A stretch of DNA of 64,000 nucleotides, from the NCBI GenBank assembly GCA_001584585.1, contig LSYV01000002.1:3291601-3355600 (forward strand). Direction: 5' to 3'. Of this stretch, positions 28,301 to 38,480 are shown piece by piece. The translations under genes were made by a program, and so were the position numbers. The DNA is from Gonium pectorale (lineage: Eukaryota > Chlorophyta > Chlorophyceae > Chlamydomonadales > Volvocaceae). The notes below the pieces were generated by a model. That model was not told the DNA's origin. It saw only the letters and a list, made by a program, of their open reading frames with translations, and did no database searches. Every line of letters starts with the position of its first letter. The stretch's first letter is position 1.

Positions 28301-30015
28301 GCGTTTCCTTGCGCTTGAACCATACAATGGTTGCGCTTCTGCGGCTCTGGCAACCCGAGACGTGCGCTCACAGCTTGTGCCGTCCTCCCCTCCCACACCA
28401 GCGCTGGACGTGCTCCCCATCCTGTGTAATTCCCCTCCTGCAGTCCCTACATCCTCGACTGCTACTTCAACGCCTCAACTGCCGCCTGCGCCCGCCTGGC
28501 CGCTGGCAGCGCCGCCGAGGTGGCGCGCCGCGTCGTCTCTGGCGCCGCGCGCCACGGAGCCGCCATCATCCGGCCCCCCGGCCACCACGCCGAGACGTCG
28601 GTGGCCATGGGCTTCTGCTACTACAACAATGCGGCCGTGGCGGCACGCGCCGCGCAGGCGGCTGGGGCACGGCGCGTGCTGATCATGGATTGGGATGTGC
28701 ACCACGGCAACGGCACGCAGAGAATCTTTTATGACGATCCGTCGGTGCTCTACATCTCCACGCACCGCTTTGACCACGGCTCCTTCTACCCGGGCACCGG
28801 CGACGCAGAGGAGGTGAGCGGTCCCGTCGCCTGAGCTGCGCTACCGCACCAACCTACCCATGTGGCCTGCAACTCACCGTAGCTCTGCGTTTGATCCAAG
28901 GCGGCGCAAGCCCTTGCATAGGAGCAGAAAGTGACATGCCGGCTGATTGTGCCCCTGGCGATACAGGGTTGCTTTTCATCTGCATTTTTGCCGCGACCGG
29001 TCTTTCGAGGACCAGAATGCTGTTCCCTTCCGCCCCCTGGCACTCATTTAACCTCCGCTAACCGTCCTCCCCGCCGCAGACGGGCGAGCATGCGGGCGTG
29101 GGCTTCACGGTGAACGTGCCCTGGAACTGCTCCGGCGTGCGCGACGTTGACATGCTGGCTGCTTTCCGCCACGTGGTCATGCCCGTCGCGGAGGAGTTTC
29201 GTCCTGACCTGGTCGTCATCTCGGCCGGCTTTGACGCCGTGGAGGGAGACCCGCTGGGTGGCTGTCGCGTCACGCCCGCAGCCTTCGGGCACTTCGCCGC
29301 GCAGCTCAGCTCCCTGGCGCCTGCCGTGTTGCTGCTGGAGGGCGGCTACAACCTCACCGCCACTGCAGCCGCTACGGAGGCATGCCTGCGGGTGCTGCTG
29401 GGTGAGCAGCCGGCGCCTCTGCAGGGCTGCTCCGCTATCGCCTCCGGCGGCACTAGCAGCGGTGGTATGAGCGTGGCATCGCCGCGGGATGCGGCCACAG
29501 CGGCCGAGGACCCGTGGGTCGCGGCCGGCCTGGACGGCGTCTCCGAGAGCGCCGTCGAGTCGCTGCGCAAGACCCTGCGGGTGCAGAGCCAGTACTGGCA
29601 GGCGGCTCGCGAGCACCATGCGGTTGTTGAGGCGGCTGTGGAGCACCGACGGAGGCGGGAGCTAGTGCACTTGCAAGTTCAGGACTCGTGGGGCTGGCGG
29701 ATGCCCGTGACGACGGCGCCGCCGCCGTCGCCGCCGCCGCTCCCGCCGCCGTCTGTGGTGACCGTCGCCCAGGCCACCGAGAAGCCGTCGCTCGGCGCGG
29801 CGGCCGACGGCTTCAGCATGGCCGTGGCCTCTCACCCGTCACCGCAGCATGCGGCGGCGGACGGGCACACCCAGCTGCCGCAAAGCGCGGCGCCCCTTGA
29901 GCTGGAGGGCGGAAAGCAGGAGCCGCCGCGCCAAGCAGACATCTCGATGGCGGGCGGCAGCATGGACTACGGGGAGGAGCAGCTGATGGGGATGGGGGAC
30001 ACGCACATGTATTGA
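25313..30015 (+). CDS. Class II histone deacetylase with long N-terminal extension and C4 zinc finger
   Basis: Zn-dependent lysine deacetylase of the HDAC6/HDA5/HDA15 group. Exons 25313-27723, 27984-28184, 28444-28813 and 29080-30015 give 1305 residues. The chosen start [14 protein letters not shown] has a good context (aacATGG); in-frame ATGs at 25169 and 25241 are alternatives. Residues 1-680 are low-complexity Ser/Pro/Ala/His with several acidic runs. A cysteine motif [16 protein letters not shown] (about residues 684-700) resembles the RanBP2-type finger of plant HDA15, with shorter spacing. The catalytic domain starts near residue 755 ([19 protein letters not shown]) and shows [54 protein letters not shown] and LLLEGGYNL, so the catalytic His pair, Zn ligands and Tyr are present. 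A disordered Pro/Ala tail follows. Nuclear or cytoplasmic location cannot be told. Confidence 0.9.
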
Positions 30016-31013
30016 ATGCATGGCAGAAGGCATGAGGGTCGTTGGCAACCACAAACCAGCAGCAACAAACGGAGCGGGTGCTATTATTGAGTAATTGAAT
30101 GACGATCGATGTGCGTTGGCATGACCTGGGCGGCAGCGGTGCGCAAGGGGAGCACGGCACGTGCGTAGAGTGCGCGATTGCTTTGAGGAGCCCTGCCTAG
30201 TCCACTGCGACAGCTGTGCATAAGGAGACGCTGGGATCACGCCGGCAGAGCTGCCTGCGTGGGCCCTTGCATTTTATGAGGGGGTCGAGAGGAGCAGGCT
30301 GTGCGATGTTTGCTAACCACGTGTTGTGTCGTAGTATGGATTTCTTATGAGAGTGGCTGGCGAGCCGCCCGTGCGACTGTGATGCGTGAAGAGGTCGAGG
30401 CTGCGCAAGAGATTGGGGCCTTGCTCGGGCTGGATGATCACGTGTCGGCTCTTGTTTCGCGAAATGCGGGAGCTTTGCGACCGACGGGGCGTGGGCCGAC
30501 ATTTCCTTGGTGCGCAGCCCCGCACACTGTGCGGCCTGAATTGGCGTTGGAAGGCGCAGGGTGCCCCACACCGGAATGCCGTGTGCGCACCGGCGCGGAA
30601 GTGCATCTTGACTAATCTGGGGATTGGCGGCACGGGCGAATGTCCGCGCAGTTGCAAGTCCCGCACGCAACTTGCGCAGAAGTCCGCGCCTATGAGAATG
30701 TTTGACGCTCTGACTTATGAATGAACGGGTGTCTAGCGTTTGACGCTTCTTACAGCGCTCACGGTACGTTGCACGCGGAGCTGCAATTACGCTTTAGTGC
30801 GATGCATATGTGCCTGTTTTGCCCAGAGAGCCTTTGGGGACGCCTTTGGGCGGATGACTTACAGCTGGTGCGGATGGTTATGGGTTATGGGGTGCATGAT
30901 CATACGCGACATCTACGGATGAGAAGGGCCTGACCTGAACGCCCCGGCCATGTATCCGTACATGCGTCCCGTTTCGGGTCGCGCTTCAGAAATCGATTTT
31001 CTAACGGTTGTCA

Positions 31014-31018
31014 TGTAA
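31014..31018 (+). terminator. TGTAA polyadenylation signal, probable for HDAC
   Basis: First TGTAA found on the + strand after the deacetylase stop, about 1 kb downstream. Confidence 0.5.
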
Positions 31019-31074
31019 CACAATAAGCCCTCCGTTGCACCGTTCATGCCCACATCTCGTCGCCTGTCATGGTT

Positions 31075-31079
31075 TTACA
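31075..31079 (-). terminator. TGTAA polyadenylation signal, probable for CCDC96
   Basis: The minus strand reads TGTAA about 470 bases beyond the CCDC96/FAP184 stop codon, with no nearer copy noticed. Confidence 0.5.
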
Positions 31080-31548
31080 GCCAGCTTGGCCAGGGCTCGT
31101 ACGCATCACCACAGCACTATCGCAAATATCGGCACGCATGGGCCTCCAGGTGTTCCGCCCACAGAGAGGTTGATCTGACCGTGGCTCAGCCCGCTCGGAT
31201 GTTTCACGGACGAATGTGGCAAGTACGACCATCTGGCCATGTGCGTGAAACATCCAGGGCCTACGCTACAGTCATGTCATAGATCAAGAGGCTGTGGATC
31301 GCCCTCAGATGGACATGCCCTCCATTATCTGCGTCCATCAGGTCCGACCTTCAGGACTTCAGGACAGGCCAGCGCGTGTATGCCTCCTGGCGAATACACG
31401 GCTCATGCCCGCCCGCCTACCGTCACGGTCCCGTGCAAGGCGCCTGCTTGCAAGCGTCGGAGACGCTGAGAGCCTATGGTGGGGCAATACTCAGTCACAA
31501 AGCATCCTCGATTCCGTCCCAGTGTCCGTACTAGCCTGCCTGGCCTGT

Positions 31549-34500
31549 CTAGTGGCCCATCGAGCCGCGCGCCCCGGTCGATCCCAGGCCCGGTGTCATT
31601 ATGGACTGCTGCGCCTGCTGCAGCTCCTCGGTGACGTTAAGAATGCGGTGGTTAGTCCGCTGGATGGAGTCGGACAGCTCGGCGTAGTGCCGCTGGGCCT
31701 CCTCAATGGCCGCCAGCAGGTTCTCGCGCTTCTCTTTCTGGACCTGCAGGGGAAGGTACTACTGTGAAGTACAGTGAAGGGCAACGCCCAAGCACTGTGC
31801 GGCCGCTTGTACCGCTGAAACCACAGCGAGCCGGTCGGGCCGAGACACGGGCAAGCGCCGCCGTGCTCTTTTCACTGGCAGCAGTTTTGATTCCTGTTGT
31901 GGCTGCCGCGCCGTGCAGCTACACGCGCACTGCTCTTCTCTGCCTTGCCTTGAGGCCCATGCCACCACGATCGCCTAGCCTGCTCCCGCCCCACCTCAAT
32001 GTCGTCCAGCAACTGCGAGCTGGTGATGTTGGAGCCACTCTCCTTGATTTTGCGGCCCTTGGCCCGCAGCGTGTCGCGCTCCGCCTTGACGCGCCCTAGC
32101 CGGTCGCGCTTCTCCGCCAGCTCTGCCTCCAGGCTGGACAGCGTGGCCGCCAGCGCCGCGTTCTCCTTCTCAATGAACTGCAGCTTTTCACGCACGTGCG
32201 TCAAGATCTGCAACCGGGGCCGGCCGGATGGACGACACGGGAGTACAGGGGGTAAGGAGGGAGCACGTCGCCGTGGACATGCTTATTGGTTGCTGAGCGC
32301 GGCCGACAGATGTGTCGCGAGCGGTCTTCCCCGTGACACTCCGCCCGCCCTTAAATAGCCCCTTCCCTTCCCCTCCCTAGCCCGGCACCTCGCCCCCCCC
32401 ACACCCACCTGCACGGTGGTGGTTGTCTTCTTCTTGAGCTTGAGCAGCTCCTCGTTGCGCTCCTCGATCTTCTCGTTGAGCGACTGGTTCTCAATCTTGA
32501 GCTGCTCAAAGTCAATCAGATGCAGCCCCTCCGCCAGCTCCTCCTTCTGCCGCAGCGTCTGCTCGATGCGTCGCAGCTGATTCGTGAGGTGGATATTCTT
32601 GAGCCGCACGCGCTGCACCTCTTCCTCCTTGGCCGCGTCTGCGGGCGGCGCGTCGGTGAATGCCATGTAACGCCGGCCGTGAGCTCTGCCCCGCTCGGCT
32701 GGCTGTCAAGCAGGTGGGGCCGCCGGCCCCCACCGGCACACTCAAGGCACCCACCCCACTGCCCACTCCCATGCCGCGACATGACTCACCCTCCGACTCC
32801 AGCTGTGCCAGCAGCTTCTCGCTGATGGGCCGCCCTGTCTTGCTGTGCTCCGCAGACTTGGCTACCTCGAGACGAAAGTGCTTGTAGGCCTTGGAGATGT
32901 CGTCTGCGCGCTTGATGCGCTCCTCCAGGGTGGACTTCATGTCGAAGATGGTCGTTTGGTAGTGAGACTCCACGCTGGAAGGAAGGGGCAAGGGAGAGGA
33001 AGGGCAAGAATCGGGGCGGCGAGGGGTAAATCAGGGGAACTGGTGCGGTGGCGTCTCTTATGGCGTCCTGCGCTTTTGAAGCTGGGGATCCGGTAGCACC
33101 AAGTCCAGTGCACCCTGACCGGTGCTGTGGAGAACGCAGGCTGCCATCCGTAAGCTGCCGCGGTGCTGCATGTATACAGGCCCGCTGCCAGTCATTCTCA
33201 GCCGCACCTGGGCACTGCCTCCGTGGATAGTTGGGCCGTAAGCACCCGCCCCATCCTTCGCAGACTTATATCTTTGCAAGTGCATGCAGAACTCTATGTA
33301 CGGCACATCCTCTGCTTTCCTGACAGCTGACGCTCCCTGCCAGGGTAGGCTGGTAGGGGCAACGAAGTCGCCCATCCCGGCCCCCTGCATGGCCCAAACC
33401 CTGCCAGTGCAGCTCACCTGTCCCGCTCCTCTAGGATCTCAATCCATTGCCGCAGAGCCGCCCGGTAGCGTGTGGCCGCGCCGTCCAGGCGGGAGAGGTC
33501 TCGGTTGACGGGCGGCCGCCCTTTGTTGCGGAAGTCCAATGCCATGCGCGCTCGCCGTTGGAGCGCCTCGTTGGCCTCCATCAAGCGGGCCTGGGGGCAA
33601 ATTTGAAAGCGGGCGCGCACGGTACATCGGTGTATTTACCGCTCGAGCAATGTTTCATTCGGATGGCCCTTCCTTGTGGATGGTTATGGCTGCAGGAAAG
33701 TGCGGCACGCCTTGCCAGGGACGCAGGCGGGAGTGGGCCTGAGGCGAAAGCGGTACCTGCGTCCCAAGAGCAGCTCTCCAATGCTCTACTAGCACAGATA
33801 TGACTGCAGCGTGGCATATGGAGCCTGCATTTATGTATAACCGTGGTGCTTGTGCTGGGCTACCCGGCCGCCTTGCTGGCCTTTCTTGCGCTAGGTCGCA
33901 TCAGTGCCGTTCGTCGGGCAATCGTCCGCGTTTCGAAACGATCATGCAGCCACCCTTCCTCCCTCACCATAACGTGGCACATCGCACCTGTTCCTGTTGT
34001 GCTCGCGCCACGAGCTCCTCTATGCTTGGCCCCAAGTCCTCCTCCTCCTCCTCCTCTGGCAGCTCCTCCTCCGGCTCCTCTTCGACGCGCTCCTGCAGGC
34101 AATGCACAAGCGGGCCGCTCGCCGTGGACACCCATTTTGACATTTTTCTTTGGGCCACTGTGTGTTGGGCGACAAAGACTCCGTTGCCATAATCGCCGCT
34201 TCACCGGCAGCTTCCGCTAGGGATCGCCGCGCCCCGCCAGCTACTGCCTCTGCCGTAGTGTCACAAGCGTCCCGTTTCGTGCACCACGGCGCTGCGCGCT
34301 TAGGTTCAGTGAGCATCGCCTCCGCGGGCTGCTACCGCCTCGCACCATGAAATCGTCCTCAAAGCCCTCAATCTCCTGCGCGATGGCCGCCGAATTCGGG
34401 CGCGAACCGCGCAGGTTTATGACGGCTGAGCCTGGCCGTGAGTAGCGTTGCGAGGAACTCTCCGCTGAGCGGGACCGTGCCGAGGCCAGCGCCTCGAGCC

Positions 34501-34564
34501 GGCCCGGCATCGGCATGTCATCGTCTGAGTCGGCGCCGCCCGCCCCCATTGCGCTTCGCCGCAT
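31549..34564 (-). CDS. FAP184: CCDC96/FAP184 ciliary coiled-coil protein
   Basis: CCDC96 (FAP184 in Chlamydomonas) is an axonemal coiled-coil protein that works with CCDC113/FAP263 near the radial spokes and influences ciliary beating. Exons, 5' to 3': 34346-34564, 33988-34092, 33418-33590, 32790-32974, 32409-32638, 31995-32207, 31549-31743; phases agree, 439 residues. An acidic N-terminal part (DSDDDMPMPG, then a Glu run) is followed by continuous coiled coil. The family signature is HLIDFEQLKIENQSLNEKIE, continuing EERNEELLKLKKKTTTTVQ and ILTHVREKLQFIEKENAAL, which fits CCDC96 better than its paralogue CCDC113. The ATG at 34562-34564 is the first Met in the first convincing exon; an additional upstream coding exon cannot be excluded because the frame stays open further upstream. 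Confidence 0.85.
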
Positions 34565-35494
34565 TTCTGAGGGAGTGCCTGACAAGCATGGGAGCAGAGA
34601 GGTGCTAAGGGCGGAGGGAGAGGGAGATGGTGGCGATGGGCATACCGGAAACAAGAGCACGCCTCTTGTGTTGTGCCCGCCCACTCCATTGGATGCAGAG
34701 TCTCCTAGCACGTCTTGCACAAGCTCAGGGTCAGCGCCAGCAAGAATCAGGCTTAGCGCCAGCACATTTCGCAACTATCCAGCCCTGAGGCACTGCATCA
34801 AACGCCAGTCTCCATAGCAGTGTTTCTGCGGCTATCGAGGGAGCCTATCTGTCACCCGCATCCCCCTCTCAGGCCACCCAGGCCACCGCATCATATCCGC
34901 AGCCTCACCCAGCGGCGACATCTCGTAGCCATTGCCCTCGTCATAAGGGGACCCTACTCCTTGCCTATCAGTATCCTGCATTTGCAAGGCGGGATTGCAT
35001 TGTCTAAGCGTGGGATGCGCACGCCGGGGCAAAAATGACTGCCAGCAGCTGGCACTCCTCGGCCTACATACCATGGTTTCAGCCGTCCCGCCTCTCGTCG
35101 CCATATGCGTCATGGCTCCCCCTTCGCTCCCATAGTTTTCCTGCACGCAGGATAGTTGCTGCATTCATTCCCTGCGTAGCCCAAAGCGCAACATTCTCCG
35201 CGGCACCATGCCATTTCGCAATGCCACAACGGCCTGAATGCTCACATACTCATCATCCATTATGCTCATCACTTATACAAGGCGGCGTCTTATTGAAGAG
35301 CACTCAAGGGACTCTCGCAGCGTGGAAACATCGAATTGGGCATCCGGGACGTTTATCAAGTTCAGTGATGTGAGGAACAGCAAGCGTCGACGTGATAACA
35401 AGTTTCAGGTGGCTTTCCTCGAGTCGACGCGTATTACCGTACGGCAAGCGTTGGTCTCTTCTATGGACCGGCTGGTCGCGACACGAATAATAAG
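34565..35494. promoter_or_regulatory. Divergent promoter region, CCDC96 / ABHD13-like
   Basis: About 0.9 kb between divergent start codons. I see no clear core promoter element. The left 200 bases could hold a 5' UTR intron of CCDC96, since a pyrimidine-rich tract ends in CAG just before its first coding exon. Confidence 0.45.
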
Positions 35495-37696
35495 ATGAGC
35501 TTGTTGGGGAAGTGGATTTTTCGGCTGGTCGCCGGGGTGAGCGGGGAGGACTGTTGCCCGGTCCTGGTTTGGCTTCCTATGCATTCCGGAGATGCAAGAC
35601 GCGCCCAGAGGTGCATCTTCTGATGGCCTGATCAGAGTGGTTAGTGCTGCACCCAACGACACCTCGGGTTCTCTCCCGCCTACAGGTTGGCGGGGTGGCG
35701 GGGCTCGGCCTCGCCCTGCTGTACTTCTTCCAAGAGAAGATTGTAAGTGCTGTCTGTGCCCTGCGCTTGCCTTGAGCCCCGGTTTGCCCCTGACCCCGCC
35801 CTTCGGGTCACGAACACACTTGCCCCGCAGCTGTACGTCCCTCGCATCCCCGGCTTGCCAAGCGGGATATGGAAATACCCGAACGAGTTCCAGCTTGAGT
35901 ATGAGGTGCGTATGCTGTCCGGGTCTCGTAGCGTCGCAAATTCGGGAATCCACCTGTCGCTCATCGAGGACAAGTATGTGGACACCGAAAGGACTCGCCA
36001 TATGCGGCAGTACCGTGGGCACTTCGGTAGAAGTTGGAGGCGATGCTACGTAGTTGATGGGTGCACGGGCGAGTCCAAAGCGTGCAAGGAGTGCTGGACG
36101 CAGCGCACTCCCGTGCTATGACGTGTGAACTCCCGCCTCACAAGGCGTGCGCTAGCCCAAGCTAAGCGTCTGCAATGCCTACGCTTCCATCCCGCAGGAC
36201 GCGACGTTCGATGCTGAAGATGGGGTTAAGCTGCACGCGTGGCTCCTATGGGGCCGTGGCTGGACCAAGGAGGAGATCAAGTCCCGACCGATAATCATCT
36301 TCTTTCAGGCAGGGTCAGGGCGCCTCAACGACTCGTTAAGGGCCCGTTTGCTCGTTACCTTCGCCCGCTATGCCTTGTAACCAGCCGCCCTACTGGAAAT
36401 GTCCCGCCTTTGGGTGTGTATATTGGTGGATGTGGATCCCTAATTCTGCTTCCTGTTATCGTTAGGAGTACTAGTTGCACATGAGCGGCCATTAAGGAGC
36501 GTTAAATTCCTCTTAATAAGCCACTTCGGCCAATAGCGCTTCAAAAAACGGCAACATGTCCTCCCGGCGGCTGTCGATCACAGGAGAACGCAGGCAATAT
36601 GTCGTTCCGGCTGCCCTTCCTGCGGCTCCTCGTCTACCGCCTCAACGCTGTTGTGTTTGCCATGAGGTAGGCCAACAAACCCGACATCTTCCTCTGAACC
36701 CGCGAGCTCGCACGGACCTGTGCGAGATGCGCTTCTGAGTTATGGGGTAACTTAGTAAGATTGGACAGTTGGACCCACTGGAGTCTCTCCTCTGTGACGG
36801 TAACCCGAACAGCTACCGAGGGTACGGCCTGAGCGAGGGAAAGCCGAACCAGGCGGGGCTGCAAAAGGACGCCAAGGCGGCTCTGCAGTACGTGCTGGCC
36901 CGCGACGACCTGGCCACGGGCAAGGTCGTGCTGTTCGGGCGGTCACTGGGCGGCGCGGTGGCGATACACCTGGCAGCAGAACAGCAAAATTTGGTGAGAC
37001 CAGGGGAAGGCACAGCGTGGTTATGCGTGTTCCGGCAAAACGCGTATGATAGGGTTTTCCAGTTTCTAGTGGCTGCTCCACACCTCGAGCTGGCTCGCCC
37101 TCGGTGGAAGGGCCTGGACTTCCGTTTGTACCTCTAGATTGAGTTGGTCAGGGCGGCTGACTGAAGTGACCTGCACCAACAAAGGGGTATGCCGCCCTGC
37201 AGGTGAAGGCCCTAGTTGTCGAGAACACATTCACGGGAGTGCAGGACATGGTGGCGCGCGTGGTACCGCCGCTTGGATTCCTCATCGGGTCAGGCCGCGC
37301 CTGCAACTTCCTGGTCACCAACAAATGGTCCAACCTGCAGCTCATCCCTCGCATCAAGCTGCCCATGCTCATGATGGTCTGCTTGCAGGTATACCCCCGG
37401 TTGGCTGGGCAACAGATAACCCCTGTACGCCTGAACACCTGTACTGTCATCGTCGTGATCAGCCTGTAGCTAACCCTCTGGGCTGCCGATTTACGCGTCC
37501 TGTCGCCGCCCCGAGTGCACAGGACGAAATGGTGCCAGCAAGCCAGATGCTGCAGCTCCACGCTGCACAGACGTCCGAGCACTGCGAGCTTGAAAAGTTC
37601 CGGTACGCCTCCCACATGGACGCGTACGACGTGGAGCCTGAGCAGTACTGGGGCGCGCTGACCCGCTTCATGACCACGTACGTGAACGCCGAGTAG
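35495..37696 (+). CDS. ABHD13: ABHD13-like alpha/beta hydrolase, membrane anchored
   Basis: Serine hydrolase of the ABHD13/BEM46 (plant WAV2) family; the substrate of this family is not firmly known. Exons: 35495-35536, 35686-35742, 35831-35905, 36198-36308, 36584-36666, 36813-36993, 37203-37388, 37523-37696, giving 302 residues. MSLLGKWIFRLVAG is followed by a hydrophobic signal anchor (VGGVAGLGLALLYFF), as in animal ABHD13. Further blocks: oxyanion region FFQENAGNMSFRLPFL, SYRGYGLSEGKP, nucleophile elbow VLFGRSLGGAVAIHLA, VVENTFTGVQDM, the acid DEMVPASQM and the catalytic His in YASHMDAY. The triad is complete. The intron 36309-36583 begins with GC rather than GT, since only that donor keeps FFQ and ENAGN in phase. 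Length is close to the human protein. Confidence 0.9.
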
Positions 37697-38480
37697 TTTA
37701 CCTACTGAGCTTGGTTCTGGCCCCTTCAGGCTTGATGTATGTTGCTGGGCGCTAGCCGGAAGGGGTTTTTGAGTTGGTGCTGGCTGGGCAAGCGCATTTC
37801 CGAATCGCCGCCTGCACGTGCAGCCTGCGCCAGGCGCTGTACGCTGTTCTTTTCTTTTAGTGTTTCTGAGTCCTGGCCGCAGCGCGTCCCCTCGTCCCCT
37901 GGGCGTGTGCAGGGCACCACGGTCTTCAAGAACTAGACAATGTGGCCAGTTGGTATGTTCTAGTAGGGACTGTTGCACGTTTCTGATGCCTTACTGCAGC
38001 TGGGCGCAGCTCTGGGACGGTAGATGCCATGCAAGCTAGGTTCGCCAGGAATGCTTCGACGTTGGTGTGGCGCAGTTATGCATTTATGGAACTAATGGCA
38101 GCTTCTTCACCGTCGAAAACAATCTGAACCGCAGTGCACATTCTGCCATGTCACCTGAGCTAAATACAGCCTCACACCGTCGGGGTGACGGTAGTACGCT
38201 TGTGTCAAGCTGCTACAGCTGGGAAGTTTAGTAGTACTGGTTGCTCTCCCTCTGCTGCAATTCATGAAGGCGACGCAATTGGCCACGGTGTACTGTCGCC
38301 ATACAGAGGCCGACATTGCTTCGAACACAGCGGCAGCTTCAATCAAAACAAAACCACCACAAGAGGTACCCATTGAACCTTTGCAGTAAGCGGAAATCTA
38401 TGTTACATGATGTCCTTGGACTACAGAGGTGCATGTACAGATGAACACTCAAAACGCGATGCCAACGATAAGCAGGTTCG
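37697..38480. other. Convergent 3' region, ABHD13-like / P4H
   Basis: No gene is seen. It contains the 3' UTRs of the two convergent genes and the probable P4H polyadenylation signal. Confidence 0.6.
38403..38407 (-). terminator. TGTAA polyadenylation signal, probable for P4H
   Basis: The minus strand reads TGTAA about 75 bases after the stop codon of the ShKT exon. Its position supports that exon as a genuine 3' terminal exon. Confidence 0.55.

Larger units (their letters stand above)
30016..31548. other. Convergent 3' UTR region, HDAC / CCDC96
   Basis: No gene is supported here. The stretch holds the 3' ends of two convergent genes. A + strand TGTAA (31014-31018) and a - strand TGTAA (31075-31079) face each other 60 bases apart. 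Confidence 0.65.
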
